Source: JAADHX01 sp964569385
Lineage (GTDB): Bacteria > Actinomycetota > Acidimicrobiia > Acidimicrobiales > Poriferisodalaceae
Assembly (NCBI GenBank): GCA_964569385.1
Contig: CAZMUM010000026.1
Location: 1 to 64,000, forward strand
Direction: 5' to 3'
Length of the DNA: 64,000 bases
This document shows positions 25,912 through 34,250 of the stretch, one piece after another (the first letter of the stretch is position 1; every line of letters begins with the position of its first letter). The notes below the pieces were generated by a model, which was not told where the DNA came from, ran no database searches, and saw only the letters and a program-made list of their open reading frames with translations. The translations under genes were made by a program, and so were the position numbers.

Positions 25912-27298
25912 GTCGTCCGTGGAGAATGCAACGCGCACAGCGTTGTGGCTCGATCGCCTCGAACTGCCGTTCGAACACCGGACCCGACTCCCAGGTGATG
26001 CCGAGGTCGACGTTGCGATTGTGGGCGGAGGGTTCAGTGGTCTGTGGACTGCCTACTACCTGATTCGCCACGATCCGACTCTACGTATCGTGGTGCTTGA
26101 GCGCGACTTCTGTGGCTACGGGGCCTCGGGTCGAAACGGGGGTTGGGCCGTTGGCGAGCTAGCTGGATCGTTCGCCAAGTACACCAAGATGTCGTCGAAG
26201 TCTGAGGCCATGCGCCTTAGTCGAGCGGTATTCGACTCCGTCGACGAGATCGGGCGCGTGGCCACACTCGAATCGATCGACTGCGACTACGCCAAGGGCG
26301 GGACGATCTATGTGGCTCGCAACTCGCCTCAGGCCAAACGACAGCGCCAGCACATCGACTCTGTGCGCGAGCAGGGCTTCACCGAAGACGAATTCCGGTT
26401 GCTCGATGCCAACGAGGCCAAGACCTATCTGAACGTAACCAACGTTCAATCCGGCGTCTTGTTCAGCCCGTCGGCCGCTATCGACCCGGCCAAGCTGGTT
26501 CGGGGCCTGGCTGATGTTGTTGAAGCGGCAGGGGTGGTAATCCGCGAGCAGACTCACGTACTCAGAATCGATGGACGAACGGTGCATACGGCTCACGGCG
26601 CGGTGCGCGCTGCGCACGTGGTCAGGGCTACCGAGGCCTACACACGCGATCTCAAAGGTGAACGACGCAGGCTGCTGCCTGCCTATTCGCTGATGATCGC
26701 GACCGAACCTCTCGATGAGTCGGTGTTCGACGAGATCGGGCTTCACGCCCGAACGACCTTCGCCGATGACAGGCACATGGTCATCTATGGCCAGCGAACC
26801 GCCGACAATCGAATCGCCTTCGGCGGGCGCGGCGTGCCGTATCTGTACGGGTCTCGAATCAACGCCTCAGCTGAGGTTCACGAGCCCTCGCATGAGTTGA
26901 TTCACGAGTCCTTGGTCGATCTACTGCCGGCTCTGGAAGGCGCGGAAATCACTCACCGGTGGGGTGGAGTCCTTGGGATACCTCGCAACTGGGTGCCTGG
27001 TCTTACCTACGACAAGAGCACCGGCGTAGGAGTGCTCGGCGGCTACGTCGGCGAGGGAGTGGCTGCTTCGAACTTGGCCGGCCGGACCATGGCCGAGCTG
27101 ATCACTGGCCAAGAGACCGACCGGGTAACGCTCCCGTGGGTGGGTGCCACTTCTCGTAAGTGGGAGTTCGAACCGTTGCGATGGTTGGGCGTCAGGGCTA
27201 GCCGTCGAATCTTGGTTGGCGCCGATCGTCGAGAAGACAAAAGCGATAACGAGGCGGCCTTGGCTTATCGAATCTCGCGAATGATCCGAGGCGCTTAA
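25910..27298 (+). CDS. FAD-dependent oxidoreductase of the DAO / gamma-glutamylputrescine oxidase type
   Basis: The 462-residue protein has the FAD-binding dinucleotide motif VDVAIVGGGFSGLWTAYYLI near residue 40. The family block GYGASGRNGGWAVGEL and the C-terminal GGYVGEGVAASNLAGRTMAE, characteristic of PuuB-like amine oxidases, are also present. It would oxidise a primary or secondary amine, releasing aldehyde, ammonia and H2O2. It is divergent from the agmatinase-like gene with essentially no gap, which suggests a shared guanidino/polyamine substrate chain. A GTG at 25919 could also be the start. Confidence 0.87.
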   Translation: MSSVENATRTALWLDRLELPFEHRTRLPGDAEVDVAIVGGGFSGLWTAYYLIRHDPTLRIVVLERDFCGYGASGRNGGWAVGELAGSFAKYTKMSSKSEAMRLSRAVFDSVDEIGRVATLESIDCDYAKGGTIYVARNSPQAKRQRQHIDSVREQGFTEDEFRLLDANEAKTYLNVTNVQSGVLFSPSAAIDPAKLVRGLADVVEAAGVVIREQTHVLRIDGRTVHTAHGAVRAAHVVRATEAYTRDLKGERRRLLPAYSLMIATEPLDESVFDEIGLHARTTFADDRHMVIYGQRTADNRIAFGGRGVPYLYGSRINASAEVHEPSHELIHESLVDLLPALEGAEITHRWGGVLGIPRNWVPGLTYDKSTGVGVLGGYVGEGVAASNLAGRTMAELITGQETDRVTLPWVGATSRKWEFEPLRWLGVRASRRILVGADRREDKSDNEAALAYRISRMIRGA

Positions 27299-27362
27299 GT
27301 GTTCGGTCGGCGTACGATCGTTGCTGCCTGTCAAGGGCACGGGCCAACCGATGGGGGAGTAC

Positions 27363-28664
27363 GTGACCGATCACGAGTGGGGTTTCGCTACGAGGTCGCT
27401 TCATGCTGGCGCACCACCGGACCCCACGACTGGGGCGCGGGCGTTGCCGATTTACCAGTCGACGAGCTTCGTTTTCGACGACACCCAGGACGCCGCCGAC
27501 CTTTTCGCGCTCCAGAAGTACGGAACGATCTACAGTCGCATCTCGAACCCGACGGTTGCTGCGTTCGAAGAACGGGTGGCGTCGCTTGAGGGTGGTATCG
27601 GTGCTGTTGCTACGGCATCTGGCCAGGCCGCTGAGTTCTTAACCGTCACTTCGTTGTGCGATTCTGGCGATCACGTGGTCGCCAGCGCGGCGCTCTATGG
27701 CGGCACCGTCACCCAATTCGACATAACCTTGCGCCGACTTGGCATTGACACAACGTTCGTTTCTTCGCACGATGCGGCTGACTACGAAGCAGCCATCACC
27801 GAGAACACGAAACTTATTTACACCGAGATCATCGCCAACCCGAGCGGTGCTATCGCCGACATCGCCGGTCTGGCTGATCTGGCTCACGCCCATGACATCC
27901 CGCTCGTCATCGACTCGACTTTCGCCTCGCCATATCTGTGTCGGCCAATTGAGCACGGCGCCGACATCGTGATCCACTCGGCCACCAAGTTCTTGGGCGG
28001 CCACGGAACCACCATTGCTGGCGTAATTGTCGAGGCCGGAACGTTCGATTGGGGCAACGGCAAGTTTCCTCACTTCACCGAACCTGTACCTAGCTACAAC
28101 AATCTCAAGTTCGCCGAGAACTTTGGCGAGTACGCGTTCTGCACCAAGGTCAGAGTGGAGCAGCTTCGAGACGTCGGCGCGTGCTTGTCGCCGTTCAATG
28201 CGTTCATGATCATGATGGGGCTCGAAACCTTGCCCCTGCGGATGCGTCAGCATGTCGCCAACGCCCAGACGGTGGCCCAATGGCTCGACGCCGACGATCG
28301 GGTCACATGGGTGAAGTATGGCGGTCTGGCCGATAGCCCTTGGAGAGAACGGGTGGAGACATACCTGCCCGAAGGAGCCGGAAGCATCTTCTCGTTTGGT
28401 GTTGAGGGTGGCCGCGACGGTGGTGCTCGATTCATTGAGAACCTCGAGATGATCAGCCACCTAGCCAACGTCGGCGACGCCAAGACGCTCGTGATCCATC
28501 CGGCCTCGACCACGCACCAACAACTCAGCGACGAGCAGATGGAAGCATCTGGCGTCGGGATCGACACTGTTCGCCTGTCGGTCGGTCTCGAAGATGTCGC
28601 CGACATCATCTATGACCTCGACCAAGGTCTCACCGCTGCCACCGGCCGAGGGCGGGCGTCATGA
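27363..28664 (+). CDS. metY: O-acetylhomoserine sulfhydrylase (PLP-dependent)
   Basis: This enzyme makes homocysteine (or methionine) from O-acetylhomoserine and sulfide (or methanethiol). Key blocks are WGFATRSLHAGAPPDPTTGA, QKYGTIYSRISNPTVAAFE and the PLP-lysine region HSATKFLGGHGTTIAGVIV. The C-terminal substrate loop follows at VIHPASTTHQQLSD. I chose GTG 27363 because gggggag lies 4-5 nt upstream; ATG 27351 is an alternative. The length of 433 residues is typical. It overlaps the next gene by ATGA. I looked for a SAM-responsive leader in the 64-bp upstream gap and saw none. Confidence 0.92.
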   Translation: MTDHEWGFATRSLHAGAPPDPTTGARALPIYQSTSFVFDDTQDAADLFALQKYGTIYSRISNPTVAAFEERVASLEGGIGAVATASGQAAEFLTVTSLCDSGDHVVASAALYGGTVTQFDITLRRLGIDTTFVSSHDAADYEAAITENTKLIYTEIIANPSGAIADIAGLADLAHAHDIPLVIDSTFASPYLCRPIEHGADIVIHSATKFLGGHGTTIAGVIVEAGTFDWGNGKFPHFTEPVPSYNNLKFAENFGEYAFCTKVRVEQLRDVGACLSPFNAFMIMMGLETLPLRMRQHVANAQTVAQWLDADDRVTWVKYGGLADSPWRERVETYLPEGAGSIFSFGVEGGRDGGARFIENLEMISHLANVGDAKTLVIHPASTTHQQLSDEQMEASGVGIDTVRLSVGLEDVADIIYDLDQGLTAATGRGRAS

Positions 28665-29152
28665 ATGCCGTTTCCGGAAGTTGGGTACCACCTAGTGCAA
28701 CCGAGCGGAAGGTCATCATGGATCGCACCACCACGGTGGCCATGGTTGGTGCATCTTCGAACCCGGCTCGCGCGTCGAACTTTGTGGCAACGTACCTGCT
28801 GAGTCGATCCGATGAATTCGAGTTGTGGTTCGTCAACCCGCGTGAGACCGAGATTCTGGGCCAATCGGTCTACCCAAGTCTCGAAGACCTGCCCGGTGCA
28901 CCAGACATGGTCGACGTGTTTCGCCGGCCCGCCGATCTGCCGGCTGTGGCTGAGGAGGCCGTGGCCGTCGGCGCATCGTCACTATGGATCCAGCTTGGGC
29001 TGTGGAGCGACGAGGCCGCATCGATCGCGTACCACGGCGGCCTCGATGTAGTTATGGATCGATGCTTAAAAATCGAACACGCCCGATTTGCAGGCGGCCT
29101 GAACTTGGCTGGTTTCAACACCGGCGTCATTACGTCGCGCCGACGTCGGTAG
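28661..29152 (+). CDS. CoA-binding domain protein (YccU-like)
   Basis: This 163-residue protein has the CoA/NAD-binding Rossmann start TVAMVGASSNPARASNFVAT and typical later blocks GQSVYPSLEDLPGAPDMVDV and AVGASSLWIQLGLWSDEAA. It ends with the family CLKIEHAR segment, where a Cys is conserved. It overlaps metY by 4 bp and the two families are often neighbours. Its biochemical role is unknown; binding of CoA is inferred from the family. Confidence 0.85.
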   Translation: MNAVSGSWVPPSATERKVIMDRTTTVAMVGASSNPARASNFVATYLLSRSDEFELWFVNPRETEILGQSVYPSLEDLPGAPDMVDVFRRPADLPAVAEEAVAVGASSLWIQLGLWSDEAASIAYHGGLDVVMDRCLKIEHARFAGGLNLAGFNTGVITSRRRR

Positions 29153-29172
29153 GGCCGCAAGCTAAGGGGAGG

Positions 29173-29790
29173 TCAGTCTTCGACCGTCGGGGTCTCACGG
29201 GATTTCGGCAAGCGATCGGCCTCGGAACGGAGATCCAAGGCCGAGTCGATACCCAAGACATCGTGGAACGATAGGTCGAACGAAGTCAGCGCACCACCAT
29301 CATCGACGCTCAGGAATGCGCTGGTACTCCAGACTCGGTAGCCGATGCCATCGATCCATTTCACGCCGACGACAAACTCATCGCCGACTCGATTCCCGTC
29401 GGCGAGGTCGATGTTGTTAACGATCTTCCGGCTCAGCCTCTTACCCGTCTCAAGATCGACGATGTATCCGGCCCAATCAACAGTGATCTGTTTCCTATCG
29501 ACAGCTCCGAGGTAGGTATCCAACACCTCGAAGACGAGCCCCACGTTCTCAGCTCCTTCGCCCGAAGCGGTCGCCCACTCTTCATCAACCGGAAACCGAT
29601 ACCCGTCGACCACATCGAGGAGTCGTACATGAACCAGAGCATCAACGCGCTGATCAACCTGTTCCAAGCTCTCGATCGGTTCCTCGAAAGAGGAGACGTG
29701 GGTGACGTTGTCGGCGTCAGCGCCGCCTGAGCAGGCCGCTACAATGAGACATAGGCTGCCGATCGCCAAGCCGCAAATCTTAGATCGCAT
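29173..29790 (-). CDS. secreted lipoprotein, unknown function
   Basis: The 205-residue protein starts MRSKICGLAIGSLCLIVAAC, a signal peptide ending in lipobox VAAC, so it should be lipid-anchored at the outer face of the membrane. The mature part is acidic, with alternating beta-like segments (VDALVHVRLLDVVDGYRF, VFEVLDTYLG) and no Cys. I recognise no domain. It lies 8 bp downstream of a secreted metalloprotease gene and may be its partner or chaperone. Confidence 0.72.
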   Translation of the reverse strand: MRSKICGLAIGSLCLIVAACSGGADADNVTHVSSFEEPIESLEQVDQRVDALVHVRLLDVVDGYRFPVDEEWATASGEGAENVGLVFEVLDTYLGAVDRKQITVDWAGYIVDLETGKRLSRKIVNNIDLADGNRVGDEFVVGVKWIDGIGYRVWSTSAFLSVDDGGALTSFDLSFHDVLGIDSALDLRSEADRLPKSRETPTVED

Positions 29791-29798
29791 GACTCACC

Positions 29799-30404
29799 TC
29801 ACTGATATCGCAGATTGATCTTGTCAATCTCGTATTGGCCGAGAATGCCGTTGTCTCCGCCATCCATGCAGGACGTGCCGGCAGTTCCCCCGTCCCTGAA
29901 CCCCACAGTGTGACCAACTTCGTGACAGAAAACGTTCCACTTCGTCGCCCATGACACTCCGTTTACTCGCATAGCCTGATCGACCTTTATTCTCCATCTA
30001 TCGCATTTGTCCGACCCGGCGGATCGCATGCAGCCGGTCTCGCCAGCTGCTCCGGTCGTCTCCATGTTTGAAGCGGCAGTGGCGTACCAGATGACGTCAT
30101 CGTGCGTGCCGTAACTGGCGCAAGCTGGAGAGAGCTCAATGGTCTGGAGTGCCGTTGGGTTGTAGTCCTGGAGCATAGTGAAATGCATGAAATGATTGAA
30201 GTGTAGAAAGTCTGCATTGGTACATTCGATCGACCTATGCGTGTGATAGCGGTTATCGGCAAATTTGGGTAGAAACGGTGCACGATTGTCTGTGTGGGAG
30301 GCCTCAGCGCTATCGGTGCCACCGAACGCAAGGAGCAATACAAACAACAGCAGGACTTTTCGCGCAGATGATCCCTTGGTTGCCTCGGAGCTATTCCGTC
30401 CCAT
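29799..30404 (-). CDS. secreted zinc metalloprotease (snapalysin/metzincin-like)
   Basis: The 201-residue protein has a signal peptide with core VLLLFVLLLAFGG ending near AEA. Its catalytic motif is HEVGHTVGFRD, the HExxHxxGxxD pattern in which Asp is the third zinc ligand, as in Streptomyces snapalysins. A TSCMDGG turn follows and can serve as the Met-turn. Several Cys residues may form disulfides. ATG 30404 is chosen because ggggaag lies at proper spacing. It is probably co-transcribed with the lipoprotein gene. Family placement within metzincins is uncertain. Confidence 0.8.
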   Translation of the reverse strand: MGRNSSEATKGSSARKVLLLFVLLLAFGGTDSAEASHTDNRAPFLPKFADNRYHTHRSIECTNADFLHFNHFMHFTMLQDYNPTALQTIELSPACASYGTHDDVIWYATAASNMETTGAAGETGCMRSAGSDKCDRWRIKVDQAMRVNGVSWATKWNVFCHEVGHTVGFRDGGTAGTSCMDGGDNGILGQYEIDKINLRYQ

Positions 30405-30498
30405 ATTCACCTTCCCCAGCTCACGACCTCAATCCGAGTTCGTAAACACAGTGTCACCCCCCCCCGGACGGCAAAGTCAAGGGTTTTCTCGTCGGCGT

Positions 30499-31311
30499 CT
30501 ACTCACTCGTTGGAAATCCGCGGAAATCGGGATCCCTGCGTTCGCGGAGGCTGGCCACACCTTCGCCTGAGTCTGGGCCCATAAAGCCGAGGAATTCATA
30601 GGCCAACGATGCGTCGAAGGCTGGTTCGTGCATGCGGTAGGCGTGATTGAGCGTTCGCTTCGTCCAGCGGATGGCCTGTTGGGCCCCCGCCGAAAGCTCG
30701 GTTGCGATGTCGAGTGCTTCTTCGAGGACCTTGTCGTCGTCTACGCACACCGATACCAGCCCGATTCGTTCGGCCTCGGCGCCCGACAGATCGCGGCATG
30801 TAAGTAGGTAGTACTTGGCCTTGGCCATGCCACACAACATTGGCCAACAGATTGCGGCATGATCCCCGGCGGCCACGCCGAGACGGGTGTGACCATCGAT
30901 GATTCTGGCGTTGGTCCCCACAACAGACACATCAGCCAACAATCCGGCCACGAGTCCAGCTCCGACCGCTGGCCCCCACATGGCCGACACCACAGGTTTG
31001 GAGCAGTTGATGATGTTCATGACCAGATCCCGGGCCTCACGAATGACCCGTAGTGCTGTTGCGTAGTCGGTGCGAAGGTCGTCGATTAGATCGAAGCTGC
31101 CTCCAGAGCTGAACCCCTTGCCTGCACCGGTCAACAAGGCAACGTTGACGTTGGAGTCGCGGTCGATCGTTAGCCAGACGTCGGCCAACTCGCGATGCAT
31201 CTCGCCGCTAACCGCGTTGAGCCCAGGCCCCTCGAGCGTTATCTGTAGAACCGCTGGAGCCGGGTTGCTGAACGTAAGACCCGGGAACTGGTCGGTGTAG
31301 GTATCGATCAT
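30499..31311 (-). CDS. enoyl-CoA hydratase/isomerase family protein
   Basis: Crotonase-fold proteins hydrate, isomerise or hydrolyse acyl-CoA. The 270-residue protein has the oxyanion-hole segments ALLTGAGKGFSSGGSFDLI and SAMWGPAVGAGLVAGLLADV, and the trimer helix QAIRWTKRTLNHAYRM. ATG 31311 follows aggacgg by 8 nt; the open frame upstream to 31416 lacks family character. In place of the usual second catalytic Glu it has RLGVAAGDHAAICWP, with Asp in the active-site region, so the exact reaction is open. It is divergent from a CoA transferase. Confidence 0.87.
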   Translation of the reverse strand: MIDTYTDQFPGLTFSNPAPAVLQITLEGPGLNAVSGEMHRELADVWLTIDRDSNVNVALLTGAGKGFSSGGSFDLIDDLRTDYATALRVIREARDLVMNIINCSKPVVSAMWGPAVGAGLVAGLLADVSVVGTNARIIDGHTRLGVAAGDHAAICWPMLCGMAKAKYYLLTCRDLSGAEAERIGLVSVCVDDDKVLEEALDIATELSAGAQQAIRWTKRTLNHAYRMHEPAFDASLAYEFLGFMGPDSGEGVASLRERRDPDFRGFPTSE

Positions 31312-31533
31312 TGTTGTGCCGTCCTTTACCTGCACGCTAGCTCCGTGGTCGATTGTGATCGGTGGTTGATTCGAGGACCACCGTTGAGGCGTTGAAATTG
31401 ATGCGCTGAGCCACATTTGGTGTAGCTCACGTCACCAACTTGGTGTTGCGAAGTCGAGGGACAGAGCCTCGGTTTGCACTGGTTGCCCGCGTGGTGGGGT
31501 CGCTCCAGTCGATGCTGTGACAATATTGCTCCG

Positions 31534-32727
31534 ATGAACGAACACCGGAGTGCGGGCCCACTTGAAGGTGTCCGTGTAATCGATCTGACAACGGTAGTGA
31601 TGGGTCCGTTCGCAACCCGGATTCTGGGCGACATGGGCGCTGATGTCATCCGCGTTGAGAGCCCGATGCCCGACATGATGCGAGAGTTCGACCCGAAGCG
31701 ATCTCCGGCGATGAGCGGATTCACCCTCAATCTGAATCGCAACAAACGCAGCGTCGTACTTGACCTGAAAAGCGACGCAGGACACCGTGCCATTGTGGAT
31801 CTGGTTGCCTCGGCCGACGTGTTCGTTTCGAACCTGAGACCGGTTGCGCTCGCGAAACTCGGCCTAGCCGATGCAGACCTTCGAACCGTTCGGGCCGACT
31901 TGGTGTACTGCTCGGCGGTTGGTTTCGCGACGGGCGGGCCGCGCTCAGGGCAGGCCGCGTACGACGATGTGATCCAGGCTGTGTCGGGAACAGCCTCGAT
32001 GTTCGCTTGGACGAGCGGTCAGCCAGCGTTGGCGCCAACGATTCTGGCCGACAAGATCAGTGCGCTACACATTGCGTACGCCATCTCGGCATCACTTCAC
32101 CACCGGGCCGTGACAGGCGAGGGCGACACGATTGAAGTTCCGATGGCCGAGGTTATGGCAGCGTTCAACCTGGTCGAGCATCTCAACGGTCACACCTTCG
32201 AACCGAAACAAGGCGAGTTCAGCTACGCCAGAGTTCGCACACCGCTGCGAAGACCCCGACGGTCGGCCGATGGCTGGATTGTCATTCTGCCGTACACCGA
32301 CGCGAACTACCGAGCGTTCTTTGGAGCTGTCGACCGTGCCGATCTCATCGATGACGAGCGCTATAGCAGCGTCAACGCTCGTATCCGAAACGTTGAGGCC
32401 CTGTACGGCTTGGTCGAAGCCTTCGCGGGTATGAAAACTACTGAAGAGTGGCTTGAGATTTGCGAGGCGGCGTCGATTCCTTGTGCTCCAGTTGTGTCGC
32501 TCGAACACATCGAGGACGATCCTCATTTCGCCGCGGTTGGCCTGATCGAGATCGACGAGCACCCAACCGAAGGTACCTATCGAGTCGTGCACGATCCGGT
32601 CAGGTTTGCCTCGCGACAAGGCAGCGAGGTTCGACGGCACGCCCCTCGCCACGGAGCCGACACCGCTGAGGTGATGTCTGCGGTCGGATGGTCTGGCGAT
32701 GACATTGCCAAGCTCACCCAGAGCTAA
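31534..32727 (+). CDS. CaiB/BaiF family (class III) CoA transferase
   Basis: Class III CoA transferases move CoA between carboxylic acids through an aspartyl intermediate. From ATG 31534 the 397-residue protein reads LEGVRVIDLTTVVMGPFATR, LGDMGADVIRVESP and LNRNKRSVVLDLKS, all family hallmarks. The catalytic Asp is probably within the block GQAAYDDVIQAVSGTASMFA. The open frame back to 31474 has no family sequence. It is divergent from an enoyl-CoA hydratase-like gene, suggesting a small catabolic module, but the acid substrate is not evident. Confidence 0.9.
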   Translation: MNEHRSAGPLEGVRVIDLTTVVMGPFATRILGDMGADVIRVESPMPDMMREFDPKRSPAMSGFTLNLNRNKRSVVLDLKSDAGHRAIVDLVASADVFVSNLRPVALAKLGLADADLRTVRADLVYCSAVGFATGGPRSGQAAYDDVIQAVSGTASMFAWTSGQPALAPTILADKISALHIAYAISASLHHRAVTGEGDTIEVPMAEVMAAFNLVEHLNGHTFEPKQGEFSYARVRTPLRRPRRSADGWIVILPYTDANYRAFFGAVDRADLIDDERYSSVNARIRNVEALYGLVEAFAGMKTTEEWLEICEAASIPCAPVVSLEHIEDDPHFAAVGLIEIDEHPTEGTYRVVHDPVRFASRQGSEVRRHAPRHGADTAEVMSAVGWSGDDIAKLTQS

Positions 32728-32736
32728 CTCTCGCGA

Positions 32737-34185
32737 TCAATCGACGTCTGGAAGCAGCTTCCCTGGGTTCATCAGGCCCTGTGGATCGAGAGTGTCCTTG
32801 ATGGCGCGCATGAGTTCCCACTCGATCGACGGCTTCTGACCAGCCACCCGGTCGCGTAGTTCGAGTCCGACGCCATGCTCGGCACTTAGAGTGCCGTTGA
32901 GGCTGAAGGTGAGTTGGTCGACGCGGCGAATTAGCTCAGGTTTCTTGGCCTTGAACTCGGCTACGTCTTCATCGGCGAGTGGCAAAATCATCATGTGCAT
33001 GTTGCCGTCGCCAACATGGCCGAACCCATAACAAAGTGCGTCGGGTGTGACTTCGGCGGCTATTGATTGAACCGATTCGAAGAAATCCTTGATGCGATCG
33101 AGCGGCACGGCGGTGTCCATCTTCAACCCGACGCCATGATGTTTGTATGTGCGTGTTGGAGACAACTCGTCGCGGATCATCCAGAGCTGTGCTTCTTGAG
33201 TAGGGGTGGCGGCGATTACTGCGTCGCTGATGAGGCCCGCTTGTGAAGCGTCATCGAACAACTTGGTCAGAGTCTCGGTTACAGGCGCACCATCGGCGAG
33301 CTTAATTAGGGCGTAGAAGTCGGCGGTGGCCTTGATCGGCCGTCCGGTTCCAAACAGCTCGTCGACGCGGCTGAGCCCAACTTCGGGGACAAGCTCAAAG
33401 GCCGTAAGCGTCGGGCCCGCGATGGCCATCGACAGGTCGAATAGGTCCATCAGGTGGTCGAGGCCTGTTAGCGCTGCGAATGCTGACTGCACGTGCGGCG
33501 TTGCTGGCCAGAGTTTCAGCACGGCACGAGTAACCACTCCCAAGGTGCCCTCTGAGCCGACGAACAGTTGCTTCAGGTCGTAACCGGAAGAGTCCTTGCG
33601 AAGAGCCCGCAACCCATCCCACACCCGCCCGTCGGCGAGCACGACCTCGAGACCCATGATGTTGTCGCGCATGTTGCCATAACGAACAACGTTGTTGCCG
33701 CCGGCGTCGGTTGCGATAGCACCGCCTACCGTTGCCGAGCCTCTCGCGCCCCAGTCAGGGGCAAACAACCGATGGTTGGCGGCCGCCGTTTGTTGGACGG
33801 TTTCGATGATCGCCCCGGCCTGCACTGTCATGGTTGAACGGTCGATGTCGACCGATTCGATAGCGTTCATCCTCGTCAACGACAACACGATGCTTCGCCG
33901 GTCGAGCGGCGGCGATGCGCCACCCGATAGACCCGAGTTGCCACCCTGGCTCACAACTGCGACGTTGGCATTCGCACACCACTTGACGACGGCGGCGACC
34001 TCATCGGTAGTCAAGGGCCGGACCACGGCGAAGGCTGGGCCTGTGAAGATGGCGCGCTCATCGATGAGGAACGGCGCCGCGTCTTCGTCGGTAAGCACCG
34101 CACTGCGGCCAACGATTGCTCTCAGAGCAACGACTGCGTCCGAGTCTTGTGTCGCTTGCCTGTCAGTGTCGGCTTGGTCGCTCAT
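32737..34185 (-). CDS. FAD-binding oxidoreductase of the GlcD / D-lactate dehydrogenase family
   Basis: The 482-residue protein oxidises a 2-hydroxy acid to the 2-oxo acid. The PP-loop FAD domain shows VVSQGGNSGLSGGASPP and GARGSATVGGAIATDAGGNN, then MGLEVVLADGRVWDGLRAL. The C-terminal cap contains the metal/substrate histidines in GFGHVGDGNMHMMIL and LSAEHGVGLELRD. It is full length and starts with ATG. Candidates are D-2-hydroxyglutarate, D-lactate or glycolate; no FeS partner (GlcF) is nearby. It ends 9 bp from the convergent CoA transferase. Confidence 0.92.
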   Translation of the reverse strand: MSDQADTDRQATQDSDAVVALRAIVGRSAVLTDEDAAPFLIDERAIFTGPAFAVVRPLTTDEVAAVVKWCANANVAVVSQGGNSGLSGGASPPLDRRSIVLSLTRMNAIESVDIDRSTMTVQAGAIIETVQQTAAANHRLFAPDWGARGSATVGGAIATDAGGNNVVRYGNMRDNIMGLEVVLADGRVWDGLRALRKDSSGYDLKQLFVGSEGTLGVVTRAVLKLWPATPHVQSAFAALTGLDHLMDLFDLSMAIAGPTLTAFELVPEVGLSRVDELFGTGRPIKATADFYALIKLADGAPVTETLTKLFDDASQAGLISDAVIAATPTQEAQLWMIRDELSPTRTYKHHGVGLKMDTAVPLDRIKDFFESVQSIAAEVTPDALCYGFGHVGDGNMHMMILPLADEDVAEFKAKKPELIRRVDQLTFSLNGTLSAEHGVGLELRDRVAGQKPSIEWELMRAIKDTLDPQGLMNPGKLLPDVD

Positions 34186-34250
34186 AACGAGAGCGACGTT
34201 AGTCGGGAGTAATCGAGCAGGTAGCGCTAAGGTCCACTGTAGGGGGAGTC

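Noticed and set aside
27299..27362. SAM riboswitch before metY
   Set aside because: The gap is only 64 bp and I could not form the conserved core of any SAM riboswitch class.
29979..30343. Out-of-frame minus-strand reading frame within the metalloprotease gene
   Set aside because: It overlaps the HExxH protease frame, which has a signal peptide and catalytic motif.
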